NCBI GenBank assembly: GCA_964629165.1
Contig: CAZVQJ010000031.1
Span: forward strand, 1 to 19,149
Length of the DNA: 19,149 nucleotides
Reading direction: 5' to 3'
Source: CAWVVV01 sp964629165
Lineage (GTDB): Bacteria > Verrucomicrobiota > Verrucomicrobiia > Opitutales > Oceanipulchritudinaceae
Below, piece after piece: positions 1 to 7,685 of this stretch. The stretch's first letter is position 1; each line of letters opens with the position of its first letter. The translations under genes and the position numbers were made by a program. The notes under the pieces are model-generated. The model made no database searches and was not told the origin of the DNA. It saw nothing but the letters and a program-made list of their open reading frames with translations.

Positions 1-2
1 GG

Positions 3-698
3 TGGCAGACGGAAACGGGCGGCATCCTCATTTCGCCTCTTCCGGGTATGACGCAGACCAAGCCGGGTTCGGCCACGGTTCCGTTCTTCGGGGTCGATGC
101 CGCGATTCTCGATCCCTCCGGGGCAGAGACCGACGCGGGACTGCTCGCCATCCGCAAGCCATGGCCGGGAATGCTCCGCGGGATCTGGGGCGACCCCGAA
201 CGTTACCGGAACACTTACTGGGGCAATTGGAACGGCGAGTATTACTTTCCTGGAGACGGTGCGCGCATCGATGAAGACGGTTACTTCTGGATCGTCGGAC
301 GCGTCGACGATGTCGTCAATGTCTCCGGACACCGCATCGGGACGGCCGAACTCGAGAGTGTTTTTGTCGAACATCCACAGGTTGCGGAGAGCGCCGTCGT
401 GGGTGTTCCCCACGAGATCAAAGGGCAAGGCCTCGTCGCGTTCGTCCTCCTGCGGGGCACCGATCGGGATGGAAGCGATGCCCTGCGAGCCGAGTTGAAT
501 GCGCTCGTGGTGAAGAAAATCGGCAAGTTCGCACGCCCGGAGAAGATTGTTTTCGGAGCCGATCTCCCGAAAACCCGCTCCGGCAAGATCATGCGACGCC
601 TCCTGCGCGATATCGCAACAGGCGGCAGGCTCGGGAGCGTCACGACCCTCGCTGATCCGGATGTTGTGGACGACCTGAAACGTAAATACAGCCAGTAG
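3..698 (+). CDS. acs: Acetyl-CoA synthetase, C-terminal part (5'-truncated by window edge)
   Basis: The AMP-forming enzyme makes acetyl-CoA from acetate, ATP and CoA in the cytoplasm. Only the last 231 codons are visible. The frame is already open at base 3 and begins with WQTETGG, the adenylate-forming core motif, so the start lies outside the window. Further on are YFPGDGA and DEDGYFWIVGRVDDVVNVSG, the hinge and start of the mobile C-terminal domain. Near the end is PKTRSGKIMRR, whose lysine is the catalytic and reversibly acetylated residue in this family. The C-terminus ends normally with a TAG stop. The gene converges on the oxidase gene downstream, with 33 bases between the two stops. 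An internal ATG at 48 is not the real start. A propionyl-CoA synthetase is a less likely alternative. Confidence 0.95.
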   Translation, partial: WQTETGGILISPLPGMTQTKPGSATVPFFGVDAAILDPSGAETDAGLLAIRKPWPGMLRGIWGDPERYRNTYWGNWNGEYYFPGDGARIDEDGYFWIVGRVDDVVNVSGHRIGTAELESVFVEHPQVAESAVVGVPHEIKGQGLVAFVLLRGTDRDGSDALRAELNALVVKKIGKFARPEKIVFGADLPKTRSGKIMRRLLRDIATGGRLGSVTTLADPDVVDDLKRKYSQ

Positions 699-731
699 CG
701 CGCACCGCGGAGGCGAGCATCCGCCGCCCGT

Positions 732-2093
732 TCAGATTCGTTCTGCCAGGATGAGGGCGTTGCTGATGCAGTCGCTGAGTCCCGGGCCGCCCCGATAGTT
801 GCCTTGGAAATACAGGCCTCGATGCGCTCTCTCGATCGCCTCAATTCCCGCGATGAACGTGCCGTGACCGACGTTGTATTGAGGAATCGCTCGCGGCCAT
901 CTGGTGTAATGATGAAAGACGGGGGATCCTCGCACACCGACCAGGCGTTTGAGCGCAGTGACGGTTTCGCGGACAGCCTCCGCTTCCGGCATGAGGGCTT
1001 CCTGCGGTGCCGTGGCGCCGCCCCGAAAGACGGTGAGAGCCACATGCCCATCGGGCGCGCGCCCTGGAAAAAGGGTGGATGAGAAGATGCATCCGAGAAG
1101 TGGGAAGCCTTCCGAGCGAGGGATCAGAAGTCCAAACCCGTCCAGCGGGTGGGCGACCGCTTCCCGACAAAAACCCAAGGTGAGCGTGCTCACGGGCGGG
1201 CGGTTGATGACCGGCAAATCACGTAACGCACGAGAGATCACCGGGTCGAGCTCTTCGGCTTTCCACTGCTGTGGATCGGGGGTCAGCACCACCGACTTGA
1301 AAGTCTTCCGGAACGTGGCTCCGCGCTGCGTCCAGGTTGCCTCCCAGCGGCCGTCAGGGTTTCGTTCGAGGCGGGTGAGAGGGGCCTCCAGTTCGACGTC
1401 TGCCCGAAGTTCTCGATGCAGGCTTCGCGGCAGTTCGACCAGTCCGTCGCGAAACGAAAGCAGTTGTCCGCGGAACGCAGCTTCACCGCTTTTCCGGCGC
1501 TCGCGGCGGAGCCTGAGGGACCCACGGATGAGCGACCCGGCAGCGTTCTCGAGTGCCCAGACTTTCGGGAACGCAGAACGGATCGACAGGTGCTCGGGGT
1601 CGCCCGCATACACGCCGGAACACATCGGGCCGACGGCATACTCGAGGAATTCGGGCCCGAGTCGGCGCCTGACAAATGATGCGACAGACTCGTCAGCCTG
1701 GTCGGGAGCCGGTTGCCAGGGTTCAGCCAGAATGCGAAGCTTGGCGGGAAACGAGAAGAGCGGAGTCCGCAGAGCCGAAACGAGGGAGAAGGGCACCGTC
1801 CGGGCGACCCCGGCGCGCACGATGAAGCGCTTCTTCGCCCGAGGATTCGCAACGGTAATGCGCTCGGTCAGCTGAAGTTCGTGGAGCAGGGACAGGACCT
1901 GCGACTCTTTCACGAGCATCGAGTTCGGACCCTCTTCGCAGAGGAAGCCATCTCTCCGTTGGCTCCGGACGACTCCACCCGTGTGTCGTGAGGATTCTAT
2001 GACCGTGACGGAACGACCGGCCCGGCGGAGTTTCCAGGCGAGCGTCAGACCGGTTAACCCGGCACCCACAATCAGGACGGAGGATGCACTCAT
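732..2093 (-). CDS. hemY: Protoporphyrinogen/coproporphyrinogen oxidase, HemY type
   Basis: This is an FAD-dependent, oxygen-using oxidase that aromatises protoporphyrinogen IX or coproporphyrinogen III late in heme synthesis. The 453-residue product has the expected length. Residues 7-35 form the N-terminal dinucleotide fold (VLIVGAGLTGLTLAWKL, then VTVIE), followed by GGVVRS and EEGPNSML, typical of the HemY/PPOX family. The C-terminus carries GNYRGGPGLSDCISNAL, matching the family's second FAD contact near the end. The sequence does not settle which porphyrinogen is used. No other heme gene is adjacent. It lies 74 bases downstream of the LysR gene on the same strand and may be read with it. 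The ATG at 2093 has no obvious Shine-Dalgarno, but the FAD motif follows immediately, so this start is favoured. Confidence 0.93.
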   Translation of the reverse strand: MSASSVLIVGAGLTGLTLAWKLRRAGRSVTVIESSRHTGGVVRSQRRDGFLCEEGPNSMLVKESQVLSLLHELQLTERITVANPRAKKRFIVRAGVARTVPFSLVSALRTPLFSFPAKLRILAEPWQPAPDQADESVASFVRRRLGPEFLEYAVGPMCSGVYAGDPEHLSIRSAFPKVWALENAAGSLIRGSLRLRRERRKSGEAAFRGQLLSFRDGLVELPRSLHRELRADVELEAPLTRLERNPDGRWEATWTQRGATFRKTFKSVVLTPDPQQWKAEELDPVISRALRDLPVINRPPVSTLTLGFCREAVAHPLDGFGLLIPRSEGFPLLGCIFSSTLFPGRAPDGHVALTVFRGGATAPQEALMPEAEAVRETVTALKRLVGVRGSPVFHHYTRWPRAIPQYNVGHGTFIAGIEAIERAHRGLYFQGNYRGGPGLSDCISNALILAERI

Positions 2094-2167
2094 CGTATCA
2101 CACAGCTGGCTCCGGGTGGTGGAGGAAGCAATTGGCCGGGTTGCCCCTCTGGACGGAGCGGTAAGAT

Positions 2168-3109
2168 TCAGCCTGCCGTTGTAGCGGGCGTTTCATCTGT
2201 TTCGCTCCCTGCGGTATCCTCGACCTTGAACGGCTGTCCGGTCAGACAAGCGATGAACTTTTTCATCGCAGGGGTGAGGACGCGGCCTTTTCGATGGATG
2301 ATCGCAAGCGGGCGGACAATGTCTTTGCCCTTGAAGGGAACGGCAAAAAGAAGGCCCTGCTTCACTTCCTGCTGGACTGTGGCACGCGGGACAATGGCGA
2401 TACCGGCATTGATTTCCACGGCTCGTTTGACGGTCTCGATATTGTCGAATTCCATGATCGGATCGAGTTCGAGCTTTGCATCCCGGAAGATCTGGTCGGT
2501 CGCTTTGCGGGTCGGGATGTCCGGGTCGAAACCGACGATTTTTTCGCCTGCGAGCTCCTTCACCTCGACCGAATCCTGCTTGTGGAAGCGGTGGGCGGGG
2601 CTGCAAACAAGGACCAGCTTGTCTTCGAGGAAGGGAATGACCTCCAGTTGTCGCATCTTGTTCGGAAAGGCGACGAGGCCCATATCGACGGCGTTCTGGA
2701 GAATGTCCTCGTAGACGAGATTCGAGCGGCGGTATTCCACCCGTACATTGACGGAGGGATACTCCTTGAGGAACTGCGTGATGTACGGTGGCAACTCGTG
2801 CAGGCCGATACTGTAGACGGTGGAAAGGTGGATCGTGCCGCTGATCACCTTGCGCATCTCCTGCAGGTCGCTGATCAGTTTGTCATAGCGGTGCAGGATT
2901 TCCTTTGCGCTGTCGTAGAGCTTTTGACCCTCGCGCGTCAGGCGGAATTGCTTCTGACTGCGATCCACAATGAGCACGTTGAAATGGCGTTCCATCGAGC
3001 GCAGCTGCTGGCTGACTGCCGACTGGGTAATCCCATTCAGTTTCGCGGCCCGGGAAAAGCTTTGCGATTCAACGAGATCGGTGAAGGTTTTGAAATTTTC
3101 AACATGCAT
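2168..3109 (-). CDS. LysR-family transcriptional regulator
   Basis: This is a 313-residue LysR-type DNA-binding regulator, the usual size. Residues about 3-60 form the winged helix-turn-helix: FSRAAKLNGITQSAVSQQL is the recognition unit, followed by LTREGQKLYDSAKEIL and the linker helix. Residues about 90-295 are the periplasmic-binding-protein-like effector domain (GTIHLSTVYSIG, later GIAIVPRATVQQEV). The inducer cannot be read from the sequence. The ATG is preceded by AGGA at good spacing (minus strand CAGGATGCCTTATG). The gene is divergent from the yggS-type gene with 80 bases between starts, the classical LysR layout, and is followed by hemY on its own strand. Either neighbour could be its target; this is inference only. 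Confidence 0.93.
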   Translation of the reverse strand: MHVENFKTFTDLVESQSFSRAAKLNGITQSAVSQQLRSMERHFNVLIVDRSQKQFRLTREGQKLYDSAKEILHRYDKLISDLQEMRKVISGTIHLSTVYSIGLHELPPYITQFLKEYPSVNVRVEYRRSNLVYEDILQNAVDMGLVAFPNKMRQLEVIPFLEDKLVLVCSPAHRFHKQDSVEVKELAGEKIVGFDPDIPTRKATDQIFRDAKLELDPIMEFDNIETVKRAVEINAGIAIVPRATVQQEVKQGLLFAVPFKGKDIVRPLAIIHRKGRVLTPAMKKFIACLTGQPFKVEDTAGSETDETPATTAG

Positions 3110-3189
3110 AAGGCATCCTGATACGAACAGTTTTGGGGCGGGATATTAATACCTCTTATCCAAGGGGCTGTTTTAATCCAAGGAAATCG
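3110..3189. promoter_or_regulatory. Divergent promoter region between lysR-type gene and yggS
   Basis: These 80 bases separate two divergent start codons and must hold both promoters or their 5' leaders. There is an AT-rich island in an otherwise GC-rich setting, centred on the 8-bp palindrome TATTAATA at 3144-3151. This could serve as a -10 element or a LysR contact site. Ribosome-binding sites are visible for both genes: AAGGA upstream of 3190 on the plus strand and AGGA upstream of 3109 on the minus strand. Exact -35 boxes are not convincing. Confidence 0.45.
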
Positions 3190-3876
3190 ATGGTCAAAGG
3201 AATAAGCGAAAATCTTGAGAGAGTCGTCGGACTGATAAGAGAAGCTTGTCTGGCAGCCCAACGTCCACCCGAGCAAGTAGCTCTAATGGCGGTGACGAAG
3301 TCGCAATCGGTTGAGACGGTTCAGGCCGCACAGCACGCTGGGTTGCAACTTTTCGGCGAGAACCGGGTGCAGGAAGCGGTCGGGAAGATGCCTGCCTGTG
3401 GTCCCGGCTTGCAGTGGGAACTGATCGGTCACCTGCAAACAAACAAGGCGCGACTCGCCGTTCAGCATTTTGCCCGGATCCAGACGGTGGATCGTGAAAA
3501 ACTCGCCCGTGTCCTCGCCCGGCAGGCCGAGGCGCTGGGGCGCGAGGAACTTTCCGTTCTCATTCAGGTCAACGCGGGGAATGATCCCGCAAAGTTCGGC
3601 TGCACGGTCGAAGAGGCGCCCGCTCTGGTCGAAGCCGTCCTCGGGTTGTCGCCGCTGCGTCTGGACGGGTTCATGACGATTGCGCCACTCGATGACGATG
3701 TCGGAGTGAGTCGAGCGTGTTTTGCGCGCCTTCGGAAGCTGCGGGACCGCCTGTCGACGGAATTTGACCGAGAGTTTCCCGTTCTCTCGATGGGCATGTC
3801 GGGCGATTTCCGCGAAGCGATCGCGGAGGGGAGCACCCTCGTCCGAGTGGGTTCGGCGCTTTTTGGCGACCGCTGA
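3190..3876 (+). CDS. yggS: YggS/PROSC-family PLP homeostasis protein
   Basis: This is a cytoplasmic PLP-binding protein of the YggS/PLPBP family, which buffers pyridoxal phosphate and affects amino-acid homeostasis; it has no established enzymatic activity. The product is 228 residues, standard for the family. The PLP lysine lies in LMAVTKSQS (K37), followed by LFGENRVQEA; WELIGHLQTNK and QVNAGNDPAKFG are family blocks. The end has MGMSGDFREAIAEGSTLVRV with the phosphate-binding GSALFG. The ATG at 3190 was chosen over an in-frame TTG at 3133 because AAGGA sits about six bases upstream and the family starts here. It is divergent from the LysR gene and followed by obg on the same strand after 115 bases. 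Confidence 0.94.
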   Translation: MVKGISENLERVVGLIREACLAAQRPPEQVALMAVTKSQSVETVQAAQHAGLQLFGENRVQEAVGKMPACGPGLQWELIGHLQTNKARLAVQHFARIQTVDREKLARVLARQAEALGREELSVLIQVNAGNDPAKFGCTVEEAPALVEAVLGLSPLRLDGFMTIAPLDDDVGVSRACFARLRKLRDRLSTEFDREFPVLSMGMSGDFREAIAEGSTLVRVGSALFGDR

Positions 3877-3991
3877 ACGAAAAGGACGGAGCCCCCGGCG
3901 GGAAGGCCTCGGCATGACCTCCGGCGAGGCACGCGGGAACTTTGCGTGATTTTGGTTGCCGGGGGGAACGCGGCACCCTGCGATTTGGCGC

Positions 3992-4984
3992 ATGTTTTAC
4001 GACGAAACCAAGGTCAAGCTTCGGGCCGGAAATGGCGGGAACGGATGCGCCAGCTTTCGGCGTGAGAAGTTCCTGCCGAGAGGGGGTCCGGATGGCGGGG
4101 ACGGCGGGCACGGGGGCGACGTAATTCTCGAGGGCGATGAAAACACGAGCGATCTTCGCACCTTTCATTTCAAGCCGCACGCCCAGGCGGACAACGGCAA
4201 CCCGGGGCGGGGGAGGCAGATGACGGGCGCGGGAGGGGCGGATTGTGTGCTCAAGGTTCCCTGTGGAGTCGTTGTGCACGATGGGGAGAGCGGAGAAGTG
4301 GTCGCCGAGATCCTGGAGCATGGTCAGCGGCTCGTCCTTCTGAAAGGCGGCCGCGGTGGTCTCGGGAACATTCATTTCAAGAGTTCCACCCATCAGGCAC
4401 CGCGGGAGTTCACCCCCGGGACACCGGGCGAGGTGGGAGAATTCCGCTTTGTCCTCAAGAGCATCGCGGATGTTGGCCTTGTGGGGTTTCCGAATGCCGG
4501 GAAGAGCAGCTTCATTTCGCTGGTGACAAAGTCGCGTCCGAAAACGGCGGCCTATCCCTTCACGACGCTCACCCCGAACGTCGGGGTGGTCGAGCGGGAG
4601 GACGGGTACGAGCGGCTGCGCCTGGCGGACATCCCCGGCCTCATCGAAGGCGCCCACCAGAACCGGGGGCTCGGCCATCGGTTCTTGCGCCACATCGAGC
4701 GCTGCAGCCTCCTCCTGTTGATGATCGACATGGCCGGTGAGGACGGCCGGGATCCCCTCGTTGACTACGAGCAGCTGCGGGAGGAACTCCGTCTCTACGA
4801 TCCGGCCCTCGTGGAAAAACCTCACCTCGTGGCGGCCAACAAGATGGACGAGCCAGCGGCGGTGGAAAACCTCGAACGCTTTCGGAAAGCCTTCCCCGTG
4901 GCGGTGGCGCCGATTTCCTGTTTGAGCGAGGAAGGCATCAAAGAGCTCAAGGAAACGCTCTTTGAGGCGATAAAGAAAATGTAA
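3992..4984 (+). CDS. obg: Obg-family GTPase (ribosome assembly, stress control)
   Basis: Obg/CgtA is an essential GTPase that binds the large ribosomal subunit and links growth to stress signals. The 330-residue product begins with the glycine-rich Obg fold (MFYDETKVKLRAGNGGNG, residues 1 to about 158). The G domain follows: G1 GFPNAGKSS at 165-173, switch I TT at about 191-192, G3 DIPG at 213-216, G4 NKMD at 283-286 and a G5-like ISCLSEEGI near 308. The C-terminal OCT domain of some Gram-positive Obg proteins is absent, as in many short versions. The ATG at 3992 matches the usual N-terminus; an in-frame TTG at 3956 is less likely. No clear Shine-Dalgarno is seen. It lies 54 bases upstream of the receiver operon and could be its first gene. 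Confidence 0.96.
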   Translation: MFYDETKVKLRAGNGGNGCASFRREKFLPRGGPDGGDGGHGGDVILEGDENTSDLRTFHFKPHAQADNGNPGRGRQMTGAGGADCVLKVPCGVVVHDGESGEVVAEILEHGQRLVLLKGGRGGLGNIHFKSSTHQAPREFTPGTPGEVGEFRFVLKSIADVGLVGFPNAGKSSFISLVTKSRPKTAAYPFTTLTPNVGVVEREDGYERLRLADIPGLIEGAHQNRGLGHRFLRHIERCSLLLLMIDMAGEDGRDPLVDYEQLREELRLYDPALVEKPHLVAANKMDEPAAVENLERFRKAFPVAVAPISCLSEEGIKELKETLFEAIKKM

Positions 4985-5038
4985 CGTATCGAGAGGACGC
5001 TGGCCGGGCTGGTCGGTGCCGCTCGGGCGGCGTCGCAC

Positions 5039-6313
5039 ATGGCTCACCGAATTCTCATAGCAGATGATGACCAGGAGTTCAGTCTCCTGTTGAAGGACGT
5101 TTTCACTCAGGCTGATTACGAGGTGGAGACTTGTGGAGAGGTTGCCTCTGCTCTGCAGCGAGTCGAGAAAGGCGATATTGATCTCGTCGTGACTGACTTT
5201 CGCATGCCGGGAGAGAACGGCATGGACCTCGTTCGCGGTCTTCGCGTGATCGATCCGCGCATGCCTGTCATCATGGTTTCTGGCTACCTCGAGAACGGGA
5301 TCATCCGCGAACTCATCGGAATGGGTGTGGGTGGCGTCTTCATCAAGCCCCTGAACATCCTCCAGCTTCTGAAGAAAACGCAGGAGTTGATCGAGCATGA
5401 GGCGGCGCGGAAAGCCGAGTCGGAGGGCACCCCGGAGAGCGGATTTGGCGCGCAGGTGGGGTTTGTTTTCCGGTCCTTTCCCTGCCGGGACGCTCGATCG
5501 CGCGATTTTGCGAAGCGCCTTTTTGATCTGAAAGATTTCTCGCGGAACCTGCTTCTGATCGCCGGGAAGGGGACCGACATTCGCACCATCTGTGAAGATC
5601 TCGCCGCGGCCAGTGACCAGGGGCGGGATCTCGTTGTCTTTCATCCGCAGGGTTTCGATGAAAGCCAGGCGATCGCCGCGTTGCGCGCTGCCGAGTCGCC
5701 CGAAGGGACGGGGGTGACTTGCATGGTCACCCAAGCGGAACAGCTCTCCCCGGAACAGCGATTGCTCCTTTACCGGATCGCTCGTCGGGAGGGAATCTTT
5801 GGTGAAATCGCCCTCTTTCGCCGCTTCATCTTCTGTCTGGAACGTGAGTTGGACGAGTATTACGACCAGGGACTGATCGATGAGGAACTGTACCTCTTTC
5901 TGGGGGCGACTGAGCTGAAAGTCCCGGGACTGCGGGACATCCCGGAGGATCTTGCGATCATTGCGGACACCCTGGTCGCGCGCGAATCTCCGGACAAGCA
6001 GCTGGAGGCCGCCACCCGGAGCTTTCTCTCGCGGCATCCGTGGGAGGGCAACGTGGAGGAACTTCGGGATTTGTTGCGAGGAGCCGCGAGGATCGCGCCG
6101 GGGACGATGATCAGTGTCGATCACCTGCGAAAAGCGGTTGAACTCCCATCGAGCCCGGTGATGGAGGACGCGAACGGTCTGTCCACATCACCGCTGGAGA
6201 ACTTTCTGCAAACGCGCCGGGGCGATTATCTTCAGGCGTTTCAACGCATGACCGGACTCCTCCCTCCCAAAGGGTCCGCCCCGAAAGTCCGTTTCACTTC
6301 TACGCACGCCTGA
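5039..6313 (+). CDS. Receiver protein with degenerate NtrC-type AAA+ domain (first of pair)
   Basis: This is a 424-residue response-regulator-like protein. Residues 1-120 form a complete receiver: acidic DDD at 9-11, phosphoacceptor D53 in VTDFRMPG, S81 and K103 in FIKPL. Residues about 140-375 can be laid along an NtrC sigma-54 activator domain. LLLIAGKGTDI sits where Walker A should be, GLRDIPEDL matches the usual PLRERREDI block, and HPWEGNVEELRDLL (333-346) matches the WPGNVREL block. The Walker A lysine, Walker B acidic pair, GAFTGA loop and sensor-2 arginine are all absent or replaced. A short tail (LENFLQTRRGDYL) recalls the first helix of a Fis-type DNA-binding domain but ends early. 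It probably works by protein contact, not by ATP-driven sigma-54 activation. Its TGA overlaps the next ATG by one base. Confidence 0.85.
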   Translation: MAHRILIADDDQEFSLLLKDVFTQADYEVETCGEVASALQRVEKGDIDLVVTDFRMPGENGMDLVRGLRVIDPRMPVIMVSGYLENGIIRELIGMGVGGVFIKPLNILQLLKKTQELIEHEAARKAESEGTPESGFGAQVGFVFRSFPCRDARSRDFAKRLFDLKDFSRNLLLIAGKGTDIRTICEDLAAASDQGRDLVVFHPQGFDESQAIAALRAAESPEGTGVTCMVTQAEQLSPEQRLLLYRIARREGIFGEIALFRRFIFCLERELDEYYDQGLIDEELYLFLGATELKVPGLRDIPEDLAIIADTLVARESPDKQLEAATRSFLSRHPWEGNVEELRDLLRGAARIAPGTMISVDHLRKAVELPSSPVMEDANGLSTSPLENFLQTRRGDYLQAFQRMTGLLPPKGSAPKVRFTSTHA

Positions 6314-7653
6314 TGTCAGAACGCATCCTCATTCTCGACGACGAACTGAGCTACGCCAACATGGTGGGCGACCTGCTCACCGAAAACGGGTATCAGGCGG
6401 ATATTTGCACCCATCCGCGGGACGCCCTCGAGCGCCTGAACGAGCGGAGCTATGGGCTCGTTGTAAGCGATTTCAAGATGCCCGACATCAACGGTGCCGA
6501 ACTCCTTTCCGATATCCGCCGTTTGCTCCCGGACATTCCCGTCATTATGATCTCCGGACTGATGAGCAAGCCGGACCTGATTCGCGTTGCCAACATCGGT
6601 GTCAATGTGGTCCTCGAGAAACCCTTCAAGGTTCCCGTTTTCCTCGACCATGTGGCGCGTTTTGTGAAGTCCTCGAAGCTGGACGAACTTCATGACGCCC
6701 TGCGAGAACCGGAGAACGACGACGGCTCCGACGATGCCCTTGCCTATCCGCGGCCCCTGAAACATGCGATTGCGGAGATTGAGCCGTCACGCCGGTTTTT
6801 CGGGCAGCTCTGGAAGAGCCTCCAGAATCATGTCCACACTCTCGTGGTCGTGCCCCCGGGAGGGGAATTCGTGCTGCTCGCGCGGGAATGTGCCGAATGG
6901 CTCGGTGATGCCGCCGACACGATCCACCATTTCTCCTACGGAGAGTTGGCCCATCCCGAGACCCGGTCGGTGATCAAGAGGTTATCGGCCGCTCCGGGCG
7001 GCTCGCGCATCGTTGCCTTGAGTCATGCCGATTCCCTGGAGTTCGATCCGGCGCTTTTCGAGTCCTTCCTGCGATGGACCTATGAGGATTCGGAGGCGCT
7101 CGGGCCCCTCAAGTTTTTGCATGCGCTGCCGGATGTTCCGGAGGTGCGCCGCCTGCAGTTGTCGGCAGACATTGCCGGGACGGTCGAATCGCCGCTTGTC
7201 CTCGCACCGCTGCGGGAGCGCCTTGTCGACCTTTCGGGGTACGCTGAGCGCATTCTCGAGGCGATGCCGGAGGAGCAGCGACGTCCTTTCACGGCCGAGG
7301 CGGTGGCAGTTCTTCTGAATTACGAGTGGCCTGGGAACTATCTTGAACTGCGTAGCGTGCTGCGCCGTGCGATCGCCTTTGCCCGCCGAGGGGACGTCAG
7401 CGCCCGGGCAGTGCGGCTGGCAATCGAAGACCGCCATGGAGATGTGCCGGCTGAGGGAACGGTTCTCGATCTGGGCGCATTTCTCCAGAGGGAACAAAAG
7501 CGTTTTTTTCATGTTCATGTTCATCCGCGCGATGGGCTTGAAGGCGTTGCGCGACTCGTCGGTGATCGTAGCGAACGCCTCGTGCCCGACCTCACGGCTG
7601 ATGCGCAGCCGCTCCTCTTTCCCGAGCTGACCCAGACGGGCGCAAGCCGATGA
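6313..7653 (+). CDS. Receiver protein with degenerate NtrC-type AAA+ domain (second of pair)
   Basis: This 446-residue paralogue in architecture is translationally coupled to the previous gene (TGATG, one-base overlap). The receiver is intact: DD at 9-10, D53 in VSDFKMPD, S81 and K103 in LEKPF. Residues 160-195 (FFGQLWKSLQNHVHTLVVV, then PPGGEFVLLARECA) align with the NtrC Walker A region, but the GESGTGKE signature is gone. Walker B and GAFTGA are missing. LAPLRERLVDL (297-307) and EWPGNYLELRSVL (338-350) keep the usual outline, with leucine replacing the sensor-2 arginine. The tail (LGAFLQREQKRFF and GVARLVGD) looks like an eroded Fis-type helix-turn-helix. Like its partner it should receive phosphate but lacks the catalytic means to activate sigma-54. 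The context suggests control of the ATPase operon; this is inference. Confidence 0.84.
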   Translation: MSERILILDDELSYANMVGDLLTENGYQADICTHPRDALERLNERSYGLVVSDFKMPDINGAELLSDIRRLLPDIPVIMISGLMSKPDLIRVANIGVNVVLEKPFKVPVFLDHVARFVKSSKLDELHDALREPENDDGSDDALAYPRPLKHAIAEIEPSRRFFGQLWKSLQNHVHTLVVVPPGGEFVLLARECAEWLGDAADTIHHFSYGELAHPETRSVIKRLSAAPGGSRIVALSHADSLEFDPALFESFLRWTYEDSEALGPLKFLHALPDVPEVRRLQLSADIAGTVESPLVLAPLRERLVDLSGYAERILEAMPEEQRRPFTAEAVAVLLNYEWPGNYLELRSVLRRAIAFARRGDVSARAVRLAIEDRHGDVPAEGTVLDLGAFLQREQKRFFHVHVHPRDGLEGVARLVGDRSERLVPDLTADAQPLLFPELTQTGASR

Positions 7654-7685
7654 ACAATCACCCGATTTTCTCTCAACGCCTATGA
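7650..7685 (+). other. 11-codon bridging mini-ORF (possible translational coupler)
   Basis: The frame ATG-AAC ... CTA-TGA encodes MNNHPIFSQRL. Its ATG overlaps the TGA of the upstream receiver gene (ATGA, 7650-7653), and its own TGA overlaps the ATG of the downstream gene (ATGA, 7682-7685). It therefore spans the only gap in the operon's interior exactly. Such an arrangement could pass ribosomes from one gene to the next. It could also be chance, as 11 codons carry little statistical weight, and no Shine-Dalgarno of its own was identified. Confidence 0.3.

Noticed and set aside
699..731. GCGGA/TCCGC pairing between the convergent stops of acs and hemY as a shared terminator
   Set aside because: The stem has only five pairs and there is no T-run on either strand, so the support is too weak.
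3877..3991. GCCTCG/CGAGGC inverted repeat between yggS and obg as a terminator
   Set aside because: The loop is long and there is no T-tract; the genes are co-directional and could be cotranscribed.
3671..6124. 817-codon open frame on the minus strand
   Set aside because: It lies antisense to yggS, obg and the first receiver gene, all with clear family motifs. Its own translation has no recognisable domain and is typical of a shadow frame in GC-rich DNA.
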